This document shows, piece after piece, positions 35,030-43,531 of a stretch of DNA of 64,000 bases (position 1 is the stretch's first letter; every line of letters begins with the position of its first letter). A model generated the notes under the pieces. That model had not been told where the DNA came from. It did no database searches and was given only the letters and a program-made list of their open reading frames with translations. The stretch is from the NCBI RefSeq assembly GCF_002906855.1, contig NZ_MINI01000048.1, positions 1,211,623 through 1,275,622 of the forward strand, written 5' to 3'. The DNA is from Pseudomonas putida (GTDB taxonomy: Bacteria; Pseudomonadota; Gammaproteobacteria; Pseudomonadales; Pseudomonadaceae). A program made the translations under genes and the position numbers.

Positions 35030-36448
35030 TCACTGCTTCCCAGTGTCCTTCCACCCACCTCCCAACGCCAGGAAAACGCCAATCTGCCCCACCGCCACCT
35101 GACTATTGGCCGCCGCCAACTGCGCCCGCACATCGGTATAGGTTCGCGTCGCCTGCAAATCCGCCAGGAACGACTCACGCCCTGCCTGGTAATACCGGTG
35201 CGTCTGGTCCGCCGCTTCCTTCGCCGACTTCTCCGCCTCGGCCAACGCATCCCGCCGGTCCAGCAAAGCACTGTACTGCGCCAGACGGGTCTGGGTTTCG
35301 CGAATGGCGTTCAGCACCACGCCGTCGAAATGCGCCAGGGCCGCCTGGGTCGAGGCTTCAGCCATGCGAATTCGCGCACGGGTGCCGTTGGTCGGGATGC
35401 TCCAGCTGATCTGCGGACCAAAGCCCCAACGGTTGGTCGACGGATCGCCGAGGTCTTCAAGAATACCGATGGTGCCGACCTGGGCACCGATGCTGATGTC
35501 CGGATACAGCGCACCCGTAGCCACGCCGATTTCGGCGGTGGCCGCCGCCAGCTGGCGTTCGGCCTGGCGCACATCCGGGCGGCGCTTGAGCAGGGCCGCG
35601 CCGTCACCCACCGGCACCAACTGATTGAGCTGTGGCAGCTCGGCGCAATCCGCGGTACCGGCGGGCAACTTATCCACAGGCTTGGCCAGCAGCGCCGCCA
35701 GGGTATACATGCCCGTTTCGCGCTCGGCCTTGAAGCGCGGCAGTTCGGCGCGCAACGACTTGAACTGGGTCTGCGAGCGGGTCACCTGGGTTTCGTCGCC
35801 ACGGCCGGCGTCGCGCAGGCGCTGGTTGAGCTTCACGCTCTGTTCCTGCAGGTCGAGCGACTCGCGGGCGATGTGGTACTCCTCGTTGGCCGAGCACACC
35901 TGGGTGTAGGCCTTGACCACATCGGCCACCAGGGTGATTCGGGCGGTGTCGGCGGCGGCCTGCACTGCGTCGGCGTTGGCCTTGGCGGCCTCGGTGCCGC
36001 GCTTGAAGGTGCCCCACAGGTCGAACTGGTACGAGGCACTGATGATCGCCTCGCCAATGTTGGCCACCGGCACCTTCTCCGGCAGCAGGAAGGCCTGGCC
36101 AGACTCCTGCAAGCGCTGGGCGCCGGCCTTGATGCCGCCATTGAAGCCGCCCTGGGACTCGGCCACTTCGACTTGGGCGCGAGCCTTGGCGATGTTGGCC
36201 GCAGCCACGCGCAATTCGGTGTTGGCACTCAGCGCCTGGCGCACCAACTCGTTGAGGCGTTGATCCTGATACAGCTGCCACCAGTCCTCGGGCACCGGCG
36301 CCGACACCACGCTGTCGGCATCCTGGCGCAGCGGGCCGTTGAGATCGCTGCGTTGCACCGCCGCATCCTTCGGCACTTGGTAATCGGGGCCGACCATCAT
36401 GCAGGCCCCCAGGGACAGGCAGAACCCCGCCAGGATCAGCTGTTTCAT
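35030..36448 (-). CDS. Outer-membrane efflux lipoprotein, NodT/OprM family
   Basis: This 472-residue protein begins MKQLILAGFCLSLGACMMVGPDY. LGAC is a lipobox, so the mature Cys is lipidated. The duplicated outer membrane efflux domain follows, with conserved VPEDWWQLYQDQRLNELV. The second half has PQLNQLVPVGDGAALLKRRPDVRQAERQL. It is the TolC-like exit channel of the efflux system encoded upstream. Its ATG overlaps the membrane fusion protein stop by 4 bp. Confidence 0.93.
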   Translation of the reverse strand: MKQLILAGFCLSLGACMMVGPDYQVPKDAAVQRSDLNGPLRQDADSVVSAPVPEDWWQLYQDQRLNELVRQALSANTELRVAAANIAKARAQVEVAESQGGFNGGIKAGAQRLQESGQAFLLPEKVPVANIGEAIISASYQFDLWGTFKRGTEAAKANADAVQAAADTARITLVADVVKAYTQVCSANEEYHIARESLDLQEQSVKLNQRLRDAGRGDETQVTRSQTQFKSLRAELPRFKAERETGMYTLAALLAKPVDKLPAGTADCAELPQLNQLVPVGDGAALLKRRPDVRQAERQLAAATAEIGVATGALYPDISIGAQVGTIGILEDLGDPSTNRWGFGPQISWSIPTNGTRARIRMAEASTQAALAHFDGVVLNAIRETQTRLAQYSALLDRRDALAEAEKSAKEAADQTHRYYQAGRESFLADLQATRTYTDVRAQLAAANSQVAVGQIGVFLALGGGWKDTGKQ

Positions 36449-37320
36449 GGGCGCTGGCCCTCGAGGATCGACACAGTGGCCGTGCGCCCGGCGATCATGC
36501 GGAAGTCTTCCGGCACTTCGTCGAAGGCGATACGCACCGGAATGCGCTGGGCCAGGCGCACCCAGCTGAACGCCGGGTTGACGTTGGGCAGCAGATTGGC
36601 GCCGCTGACGCGGTCACGGTCTTCGATGCCGGCGGCGAAGCTCTGCACGTGGCCGCGCAGGCGGGTGTTGTCGCCCATCACGCGGATGTCCACGGCGTCG
36701 CCGATGTGAATGCCACCGAGCTTGGTTTCCTCGAAGTAGCCATCGACGTGGTACGAGGCGCTGTCGACCACCGACAGCACCGCGCGGCCAGCGCTGACGA
36801 ATTCATGGTCACGCGGGGCGCGATCGTTGAGGTAGCCATCTACCGGGCTGCGCACCACCGAGCGGTCGAGGTTGAGCTGGGCAGTGTCGACCGCCACCTG
36901 GGCCTCGCTGACCGCCGAACGGGCGCGAGCCTCGCGGGACTGGCTCTCTTCCAGCTGCTCGGCCGCCACCAGGTTGCCGAGCTTGCGGTTACGCTGCGCT
37001 TCGCGCGACGCCTGGGCCAGGGTTTCCTGGCGCTCGCCGAGGGTCGCCTTGGCTTGGCGCAGGGCCAGAGTGAAGCGGTCCTGGTCGATGGTGAACAGCA
37101 CGTCGCCGCGTTTGACGGTCTGGTTGTCGCGCACCTCGACCTTCTGGATCAGGCCGGACACGTCCGGGGCGATCTGGATCACGTCGGCACGGATGTGGCC
37201 GTCGCGGGTCCAGGGGGCGAACATGTAGTACACCACCATCTGCCACACGAGCACGGCGGCGAAGGTCACTACCAGCAAGGTCAGGACCACACGGCCCAGG
37301 GTCAGCAAAGGTTTTTTCAT
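36445..37320 (-). CDS. Membrane fusion protein (HlyD family, AaeA-like)
   Basis: The 291-residue protein has one N-terminal membrane anchor (LLTLGRVVLTLLVVTFAAVLVWQM), then the biotinyl-lipoyl-like halves (IQIAPDVSGLIQKVEVRDNQ) flanking a coiled-coil hairpin. The barrel domain follows with ARDRVSG-type segments. The short build and VVYYMFAPWTRDG pattern are typical of AaeA/EmrA-like partners of FUSC pumps. The start is ATG 37320. It overlaps genes on both sides by 4 bp. Confidence 0.92.
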   Translation of the reverse strand: MKKPLLTLGRVVLTLLVVTFAAVLVWQMVVYYMFAPWTRDGHIRADVIQIAPDVSGLIQKVEVRDNQTVKRGDVLFTIDQDRFTLALRQAKATLGERQETLAQASREAQRNRKLGNLVAAEQLEESQSREARARSAVSEAQVAVDTAQLNLDRSVVRSPVDGYLNDRAPRDHEFVSAGRAVLSVVDSASYHVDGYFEETKLGGIHIGDAVDIRVMGDNTRLRGHVQSFAAGIEDRDRVSGANLLPNVNPAFSWVRLAQRIPVRIAFDEVPEDFRMIAGRTATVSILEGQRP

Positions 37321-37529
37321 GGCAGCATCAGGCTTCGGCAAAAGTGGTCGACCGCACCCAGCAGCACGGCATACAGGGCAACGTTGAACAGCGCCCGGTG
37401 CCAGACCAGGCGGTAGAAATGCAGGCGCACCAGCACCGCGTGCACCCCCAGGAACAGCAGGTAGGTGCCAAACATCATCACCAGCAGCGTGGGCAGGAAC
37501 ACCCCGCTGATATCCAGTTCACCGATCAC
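37317..37529 (-). CDS. DUF1656 small membrane protein (AaeX-like)
   Basis: This 70-residue protein has two hydrophobic segments (GVFLPTLLVMMFGTYLLFLG and ALFNVALYAVLLGAVDHF). The DUF1656 family travels with FUSC-type aromatic acid exporters (AaeX in E. coli). It probably stabilises or assembles the pump. It overlaps both neighbours by 4 bp. Confidence 0.9.
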   Translation of the reverse strand: MIGELDISGVFLPTLLVMMFGTYLLFLGVHAVLVRLHFYRLVWHRALFNVALYAVLLGAVDHFCRSLMLP

Positions 37530-39613
37530 AGGGGCGCTCCGTCGAGGCCGGGGGGCAGTTGCGGTTGTTCTGCAGGCTCGAGCATCACCTCGACACCCGG
37601 CAGCAAGGCCAGGCGCAGGCCTGCCAGGGCATGCAGCAGATGAGTGCGGGCATCGCCGCGCTCGTACAGTTCATCCAGGTTCAGCGCCAGGCGCGCACGC
37701 TCCATGTTGCGCAGCAGCGCGGCCGGGGCATGCAGGCGCTCGCCCGCACGCAGGCAGGCGGCGTAATGCGCGCCGACTTCCTCGATCACCGTGCCCAGGC
37801 GCTCGCGGGCCTGCTGGCCGGCGCGCGGCATATAGGCCAGCAGGTCGAGCAGGTTCAACCCCACGCGCAGATCACGCAGCGCCACGCCACTGTCCTGGCC
37901 GGTCTGCGACAGGCGCGGCAGGTGCTGCATGAGGCGATCGAGCATTTGCACGCCGACCTGGCGATGCTCGGCCAGGGTCGCCGGCTCGGTCATCTCGACA
38001 ATGTCGCGCCAGACGAAGCGGGTCATGCGCTTGGCCGCCAGTTCCACGCCGAACGGGCGCATTACCAGGGTCCAGATGAAGGCGAACAGCAGGCCCACGG
38101 GGCCGGCCAGGTTGGAATTGAGGAAGGTGAAGAAGTCAGCGTCGTAGGCGCCCTGGATGCTGATGAACGTCGAGGTGTTGACGATGGTCAGCAGGGTGCC
38201 GAGGTAGAAGCGCGGCTGCACGGTCAGGGTACCGACACAGATGAACGGGATCGCGAAGGCCAGCACCAGCATCGGGAAGTCGTGCAGGTTGGGCAGCACC
38301 AGGAACAGGTACAGGCTGGAGAAGATCACCGACATCAGGGTCCAGAAGAAGAACCGGTAGATCTGCGGCGCCGGGTCGTCCATGGCGGCGAAGAAGCTGC
38401 ACGACACAGCGGCAAGGATCACCGCACTGGCGCCGTCGTTCCAGCCCAGGCCAATCCACAGGCCGCAGGCGACGATGATCGCCAGCACCGTGGAAACCAC
38501 CGAGTAGAGCATCAGGCCACGGTCGAAGAACGCGGTCAGGCGGCCCAGGCGCCAGTGGCGGTAGACCGCGCGCCAGGGCTTGGGGTCGTCGGTGCGCAGG
38601 GCGTGCTGCAAGGAGCAGCAGTCCTGCCACAGGTCGGCCCACTCGGTCAGGCGGTACAGGGCGTTGGACAGCAGCAACTCGGCACGCTGATCGAGGGCGG
38701 CAGCACCGGGCTGCAGGCGGTCGATCTGCTCGTGCAGGGCGGTCCAGCGGGCTATGGAGGCGCTGTCGGCGGTGCCTTTGAGCCATTCACGGGCAGCGTC
38801 CAGCACCGGCTGGATCTGCCCGTAATGGGCCGGCGCGCGGCCTTCGAGGGCGACCAAGGCATCGTCGAGAGCGTCGATCACCGGTAGCAGGTGAATCATC
38901 CGCCCGCGCAGCTCGCGGGCGTTCTTCAGGGTATGCGGGCCGGCACCTTCGTGGCCGAGCTGGCCGATCATCAACTCCAGCGAGTTGAAGGTGGTGACCA
39001 TTGCGCCGCGCATGCCACCGACCTTGTCGGCGCTGGCTTCACGGGCGAGGTAGGTGTCGCTGTAGCGGATCGCCTCGGTGAACCAGTTGCCAGTGGCGCC
39101 CACCACCACCGGGGCCAGGCGGCGCGGCCAGAAGATCGCACCGACCACTGCCGCGCAGACGATCCCCAGGCAGATTTCCTGGGCCCGGGAGGACGCCACG
39201 TCGAACACCGCCAGCGGGTTGTCGACCACTGCCAGGGCAATCATCGGCAAGGTGTAGCCGGCCAGCATCAGCACATAGTTGTTGGCCGTGCGCAGGTTCA
39301 GCGAGAGGAACAGCAAGGTGCCGGTCCACAGGGCGATGGCGATGCTCAGCAGTAACGGCGACTGCACCAACGGTGGCACGAAGAAGATCGCCCCGGCAGC
39401 ACCGAGCAGCGTTCCCACGGCGCGATACACCGCCTTGGAGCTGGTCGGGCCGACGAACGGGCTAGAGACGATGTAAACGGTGGCCATCGCCCAATACGGG
39501 CGCGGCAACTGCAACAGCAGGGCGATGTACAGGGCAATCATCGACGCGGCGAAGGTGCGCACGCCATAGAACCAGTCGCGTGCCGGCGGCACCGAGCTGA
39601 AGAAACCGTTCAT
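37526..39613 (-). CDS. FUSC-family efflux pump (AaeB/YccS-like)
   Basis: This 695-residue inner-membrane protein has two hydrophobic clusters separated by a cytoplasmic domain. The N-terminal half holds the FUSC hallmark YWAMATVYIVSSPFVGPTSSKA near residue 40. The second half has the VILAAVSCSFFAAMDDPAP segment. Such pumps export aromatic carboxylates (for example p-hydroxybenzoate) with AaeA. It lies between the MarR gene and the DUF1656 gene in a five-gene overlapping operon. Confidence 0.93.
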   Translation of the reverse strand: MNGFFSSVPPARDWFYGVRTFAASMIALYIALLLQLPRPYWAMATVYIVSSPFVGPTSSKAVYRAVGTLLGAAGAIFFVPPLVQSPLLLSIAIALWTGTLLFLSLNLRTANNYVLMLAGYTLPMIALAVVDNPLAVFDVASSRAQEICLGIVCAAVVGAIFWPRRLAPVVVGATGNWFTEAIRYSDTYLAREASADKVGGMRGAMVTTFNSLELMIGQLGHEGAGPHTLKNARELRGRMIHLLPVIDALDDALVALEGRAPAHYGQIQPVLDAAREWLKGTADSASIARWTALHEQIDRLQPGAAALDQRAELLLSNALYRLTEWADLWQDCCSLQHALRTDDPKPWRAVYRHWRLGRLTAFFDRGLMLYSVVSTVLAIIVACGLWIGLGWNDGASAVILAAVSCSFFAAMDDPAPQIYRFFFWTLMSVIFSSLYLFLVLPNLHDFPMLVLAFAIPFICVGTLTVQPRFYLGTLLTIVNTSTFISIQGAYDADFFTFLNSNLAGPVGLLFAFIWTLVMRPFGVELAAKRMTRFVWRDIVEMTEPATLAEHRQVGVQMLDRLMQHLPRLSQTGQDSGVALRDLRVGLNLLDLLAYMPRAGQQARERLGTVIEEVGAHYAACLRAGERLHAPAALLRNMERARLALNLDELYERGDARTHLLHALAGLRLALLPGVEVMLEPAEQPQLPPGLDGAPL

Positions 39614-40062
39614 GCCACCCCGCCTGCAGTACCCAAACCAGCGGCTTCGAAGGCACGTAACACGCGCAGCGCAGCCTGCAGCTCGGCCTCGTCGATGCCT
39701 TGCAGCACGTCATGGCGTACGCGCACCAGCTCGGCTTCGATGGCTTCGGCCAAGCGACGGCCTTCGGCGGTCAGGCTCAGGGCCTTGGCACGGCGGTCCA
39801 GCGGGTCTTCGCTGCGGCAGACCAGGCCAGCCTTGCACAGCTGGTCGAGCAGGCGCACCAGCGACGGGCTTTCCAGGCCAGCAGCCTGGGCTACGGCCAC
39901 CTGGTGCACGCCATCGCCCAGGCGCACGATCATCAGCAACGGTGCGGCGCAGGCCTCGGAGATACCGTAGCCGATCAGGGCGTTGTGGCAGATGCGCCGC
40001 CAGTGGCGAGCGGCAACCACCATGCCGCTACTGACTTGCAGGCGCAGGGAGTCAATGGACAT
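39610..40062 (-). CDS. MarR-family regulator of the efflux operon
   Basis: The 150-residue protein has the MarR winged helix: ISEACAAPLLMIVRLGDGVH, then HQVAVAQAAGLESPSLVRLLDQL (recognition helix) and LVCRSEDPLDRRAKALSLTAEG (wing). MarR proteins repress aromatic-compound efflux and release DNA on ligand binding. It is the first gene of the operon, and a near-perfect palindrome lies just upstream, so autorepression of the whole operon is likely. ATG 40062 is chosen; the upstream 4-residue extension has no clear ribosome site. Confidence 0.93.
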   Translation of the reverse strand: MSIDSLRLQVSSGMVVAARHWRRICHNALIGYGISEACAAPLLMIVRLGDGVHQVAVAQAAGLESPSLVRLLDQLCKAGLVCRSEDPLDRRAKALSLTAEGRRLAEAIEAELVRVRHDVLQGIDEAELQAALRVLRAFEAAGLGTAGGVA

Positions 40063-40076
40063 GAGAAGAACCAAGG

Positions 40077-40104
40077 ATATTCATAGTTTGCTAACTATCA
40101 ATAT
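40077..40104. promoter_or_regulatory. Operator-like palindrome of the MarR operon
   Basis: ATATTCATAGTT, TGCT, AACTATCAATAT: the arms match at 11 of 12 bases around a 4-base centre, 14 bp upstream of the MarR start codon. AT-rich palindromes of this size are typical MarR/SlyA operators. Confidence 0.7.
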
Positions 40105-40168
40105 ACGCCTGTGCCTCCCCCTTTCGTCAACAGCGGGCGACGGGGGGCCTTGATGAATTCTTGTTCAT

Positions 40169-40963
40169 TCAGGGCTGAACCTGGTCTTCCAGTTTCATGG
40201 TCAGGGCCAAGGTGCTGCCCATCTGCACCGCCCGGTCACGCCAGTTCTGGTAACGGGCGTCATCCCGGCTGCTGAAATGCACCGCCAACTCCTCGGCCGC
40301 CTGCATCACGCCGGTTGCCGCTGCCAACTCCAGCCAATACAGCGCGGCCTTGATGTCCGCCTCCACGTATAAGCCATGCAATAAGCGGTAGCCCACTTCG
40401 AACCGGCAACGCGCCTCGCCCCGCTCGGCGCCACGCAAGAACCATTGGTAGGCCTGGCCCGGGTCCACCTGCCAGCCCAGCGCGGCATCGCAGACTTCTT
40501 CTTCGTACAGGTCTCCCAGCGCGGCAGCGGCATGCAGCATGCCGCGCTCGAAGGCCTGGCGATAACATTCCTCGGCCTGGGCATAGGAAGTCTCGACACC
40601 CTTGCCGAAGTAGTGCTGCTGCCCCAGGTTGAACCACGCCGCCGCATTGCCCTGCAGCGCCGCCATGCGCAGCAGGTGCCCGGCCAGGGTAGTGTCGGCA
40701 CGCCAGTACTTGCCATTGAGCCAGATCCAGCCGAGGTCGTTGAGTGCTGCCACGTTGCCGGCCAGAGCCTGTTGGCGCAGATCGGTGTACACCGCCTGCA
40801 GGTCGTGGGCCTCGTCCAGACGGTTGACCAGCAGCGCGCGCTGGCTGGGCTGCCCAACCCCGGCAAACAGTCGCTGTCGCCTGCCGACATATGTCGGTGG
40901 GCAAATGACCTGCTCAGGCAGAAGACGGGCGAGCAGCGAATGGATATTGCTGACAGCTGACAT
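40169..40963 (-). CDS. Sel1-repeat (TPR-like) protein
   Basis: This 264-residue protein has about four Sel1-like repeats: ALNDLGWIWLNGKYW..., AAWFNLGQQHYFGKGV, AQAEECYRQAFERG and WFLRGAERGEARCRFEVGYRL. Such solenoids bind partners. No signal peptide is evident. Several close ATG codons occur; 40963 is chosen because GAGG lies six bases upstream. It is divergent from a short HTH gene, with which it may share regulation. Confidence 0.78.
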   Translation of the reverse strand: MSAVSNIHSLLARLLPEQVICPPTYVGRRQRLFAGVGQPSQRALLVNRLDEAHDLQAVYTDLRQQALAGNVAALNDLGWIWLNGKYWRADTTLAGHLLRMAALQGNAAAWFNLGQQHYFGKGVETSYAQAEECYRQAFERGMLHAAAALGDLYEEEVCDAALGWQVDPGQAYQWFLRGAERGEARCRFEVGYRLLHGLYVEADIKAALYWLELAAATGVMQAAEELAVHFSSRDDARYQNWRDRAVQMGSTLALTMKLEDQVQP

Positions 40964-41169
40964 GTTCATCCTCATTGAACGACCCACAGGCCCGACCGCG
41001 GCTGTGATGAGGCGTGATTCTGCGCGACGTCACGTCAAAACCTGTCGCGAACGATTCGAGGCAAGGCAACCAATTGCGCATTCGTGGATCTGAACGAGTT
41101 ATGGCTAATTGCCATGACCCGCTCGCGCCGCCATCCTGTTGCGGCAAGCCTAGACAAGGACGTTACCTT

Positions 41170-41727
41170 TTGCCGTTCGCCACCACCCGCGCCACCCTCA
41201 GCCGTCAGTGGGCGCTGCTGCGCCAGTTACCGAGCCGCTCCCCGGGCATTACCAGTGCCGAACTGGTGTGGCGCCTGCGAGATGTCGGCTTCAACATCAG
41301 CAAACGTACGGTGGAGCGGGACCTTAACGAGCTGTCGCTGATCTTTCCGCTGGATCGCAATGACAAGAGCATTCCGTTTGGCTGGCACTGGTCGGCGAAC
41401 GTTGCTGGCGAGTTGCGGGGGAATTTCGACCTGCAGGGATATTTGCGGGGTGATTCGCTTCAGCCGGCGCAGGGTGAAGGGATCGAGATGCAGGCCTGGA
41501 TCAGCGACCCATTGGCCCGGCAGTTGCGCGAGGCGCCGTTGAGCCTAGACATGCAGTTGACTGCACTCGAGCAGGGGCATCGACTGCGGGCCACGGTGGA
41601 AGATGGCGGGCCGTTGCGCTGGTGGGTACTTAGCCAAGGGGAAGGCTTGGTGGTCGAAGAGCCGCAAACTTTACGCGAGGAGATCGCCAGGACCTTGAGT
41701 AATGCGGCAGCACAGTACATGAATTAG
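41170..41727 (+). CDS. Short HTH/WYL-like transcriptional regulator
   Basis: The chosen TTG start at 41170 has AAGGA nine bases upstream and gives 185 residues (PFATTRATLSRQWALLRQLP). The N-terminal DeoR/YafY-type helix-turn-helix is clear: SAELVWRLRDVGFNISKRTVERDLNEL. The C-terminal half (GIEMQAWISDPLARQLREAPLS...) resembles a partial WYL domain, which often binds ligands or nucleic acids. Longer in-frame starts (ATG 41101, ATG 41014) exist but encode Cys/Pro/Arg-rich sequence unlike a domain. The gene is shorter than the usual 300-residue WYL regulators. Confidence 0.75.
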   Translation: MPFATTRATLSRQWALLRQLPSRSPGITSAELVWRLRDVGFNISKRTVERDLNELSLIFPLDRNDKSIPFGWHWSANVAGELRGNFDLQGYLRGDSLQPAQGEGIEMQAWISDPLARQLREAPLSLDMQLTALEQGHRLRATVEDGGPLRWWVLSQGEGLVVEEPQTLREEIARTLSNAAAQYMN

Positions 41728-41738
41728 TTGCCTGTACT

Positions 41739-41773
41739 GGCCTCTTCGCGGGGCAAGCCCGCGTAGAGGCCGG
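41739..41773. repeat. Single REP-like palindrome
   Basis: GGCCTCTTCGCGGG, a short centre and CCCGCGTAGAGGCC form one REP unit with a single mismatch. It lies between the convergent HTH gene and the ABC permease gene and can act as a terminator for both. Confidence 0.75.
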
Positions 41774-41783
41774 CACAGATGTA

Positions 41784-42647
41784 TTACCGCTGCATGCCCC
41801 ATCGCCGAACGGTCAACCGCTCAAGGGTATTGAACACCAACCCCTCGACCAGCAAACCGATCAGGATCACTACCGCCAATCCGGCAAACACCTTGTCGGT
41901 ATACAGCTCGTTGCGGTTCTGGAAGATGTACCAGCCCAGCCCGCCCTTGCCGCTGCTGGCGCCGAACACCAGTTCGGCGGCGATCAGGGTGCGCCAGGCG
42001 AACGCCCAGCCGATCTTCAGCCCCGAGAGGATCGACGGCAGCGCCGCCGGTACCAGGATGTGCAGGACCAGACGCAGCCCTTTCAGGCCGTAATTGCGCC
42101 CTGCCATGCGCAAGGTTTCCGACACCCCGAGAAAGCCCGCATAGGTATTCAGCGCCAGCGCCCACAGCACCGAATGCACCAGCACGAAGATCAGGCTGTT
42201 GTCGCCCAGCCCGAACCAAAGCAACGCCAACGGCAGCAGGGCAATCGCCGGCAAGGGGTTGAACATCGAGGTCAGGGTGCCCAGCAGGTCGCGACCGAGC
42301 TGGGTCGACACCGCCAAGCTGGTCAGGCCGAAGGCCAGGACGATGCCCAGCAGGTAACCCTTGAGCAAAATCACCAGCGACACGCCGACCTTGGCAGGCA
42401 GCTCGCCACTAAGCAGGCCGTCCCACAATGCGGCGGCGGTCTGCAGAAAGGTTGGCAGCAGCAGGTCGTTGCCCTGGTAGCGCGCGATCGCTTCCCACAA
42501 GGCGGCGATCACCACCAGAATCACGGCCTTGCGCAGCCAGCCGTGCTGCCACAGGCGCTGGGCCAACGGTAGATTGCGCTCCACAGGCACACTGAGCAAA
42601 GGCTCCAGCTGCACCTCGTATTCCTGGCGCACAGGTGTAGGGGTCAT
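41784..42647 (-). CDS. ABC permease, sulfonate/taurine type (TauC/SsuC-like)
   Basis: This 287-residue protein has about six membrane segments and the EAA-like loop NYGLKGLRLVLHILVPAALP. It matches the SsuC/TauC family, with ARYQGNDLLLPTFLQTAAALW near the N-terminus. It is the last gene of a four-gene operon with ATPase, binding protein and dioxygenase. The substrate is probably an organosulfur or similar compound, judged from the associated dioxygenase. Confidence 0.9.
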   Translation of the reverse strand: MTPTPVRQEYEVQLEPLLSVPVERNLPLAQRLWQHGWLRKAVILVVIAALWEAIARYQGNDLLLPTFLQTAAALWDGLLSGELPAKVGVSLVILLKGYLLGIVLAFGLTSLAVSTQLGRDLLGTLTSMFNPLPAIALLPLALLWFGLGDNSLIFVLVHSVLWALALNTYAGFLGVSETLRMAGRNYGLKGLRLVLHILVPAALPSILSGLKIGWAFAWRTLIAAELVFGASSGKGGLGWYIFQNRNELYTDKVFAGLAVVILIGLLVEGLVFNTLERLTVRRWGMQR

Positions 42648-42661
42648 GGCTGAAGCTCCTG

Positions 42662-43525
42662 TCAGTAGGCAATGCGAATGTCGTTGAAGCCCAGGTCATC
42701 GGCCTGCTCGGGGGCTTCGGCCTCGTCGAACAGCAAGCGATGGATGCGTCGCGCACTGGCCTGGAAGTCCGCAGCGCCGAGGCTGCCAAGGTCGTACTGG
42801 TGGCTGTGCACCTCGGCCCGTACCCGGCCCGGGTGGGGCGACAACAGCAGGATGCGGTTGCCGACCACCAACGCTTCCTCGATGGAGTGGGTGACGAACA
42901 GCAAGGTGAAACGCACTTCCTCCCACAGCAGCAGCAGTTCTTCTTGCATCTTGCGTCGGGTCAGCGCATCGAGCGCGGCGAACGGCTCGTCCATCAGCAG
43001 TATTTTCGGCTGGGTGGCCAACGCCCGGGCGATCGCCACGCGTGCCTTCATTCCGCCCGACAACATGTGCGGGTAGACATCGGCAAAGGCGGCCAGGCCG
43101 ACCTTTTCCAGGTAATGCAGGGCCCGCTCCTCGGCCTCGGCGCGCTTGAGCTGGCCAGACACCAGCAGCGGGAACATGACGTTCTCTTTCACCGTTTTCC
43201 ACGGCGGCAGCTGGTCGAACTCCTGGAACACCACGATGCGGTCAGGGCCGGGGCTATTGACCGGTTGGCCCTGCAGCAGGATCTGCCCTTCCCGGGGGTT
43301 GATGAAGCCGGCCACGGCCTTGAGCAGGGTGGACTTGCCGCAGCCCGACGGGCCAAGCAGGACGAAACGGTCGGCGCGGTCAACTTCGAAGCTGACCTGA
43401 TGGGTGGCCCGCACCACGCGCTGCGCGGTGCGGTATTCGAGGCTCAGGTTGTCCACCTTGAGCAACGGCGGTGTGGCGACACGGCTCAGGTTGCTGGCCG
43501 TGTGGCCTGGCAATGGGGCGGTCAT
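42662..43525 (-). CDS. ABC ATP-binding protein, sulfonate/taurine type (TauB/SsuB-like)
   Basis: This 287-residue ATPase has Walker A LLGPSGCGKSTLL, the Q-loop VFQEFDQLPPWKTVKEN, signature HMLSGGMKARVAIARAL and Walker B ILLMDEPFAALD. The switch His is in LFVTHSIEEAL. It energises the adjacent permease. The order TauD-type enzyme, binding protein, ATPase, permease indicates one operon. Confidence 0.93.
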   Translation of the reverse strand: MTAPLPGHTASNLSRVATPPLLKVDNLSLEYRTAQRVVRATHQVSFEVDRADRFVLLGPSGCGKSTLLKAVAGFINPREGQILLQGQPVNSPGPDRIVVFQEFDQLPPWKTVKENVMFPLLVSGQLKRAEAEERALHYLEKVGLAAFADVYPHMLSGGMKARVAIARALATQPKILLMDEPFAALDALTRRKMQEELLLLWEEVRFTLLFVTHSIEEALVVGNRILLLSPHPGRVRAEVHSHQYDLGSLGAADFQASARRIHRLLFDEAEAPEQADDLGFNDIRIAY

Positions 43526-43531
43526 GGTCGG

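Noticed and set aside
34904..36709. 601-codon open frame opposite the NodT-type gene
   Set aside because: Antisense shadow; the lipobox and efflux domain are on the minus strand.
36445..37320. HlyD-type protein as part of a type I secretion system for a LapA-like adhesin
   Set aside because: The neighbours are FUSC, DUF1656 and MarR genes, which define an AaeAB-like exporter; no type I ABC ATPase is present.
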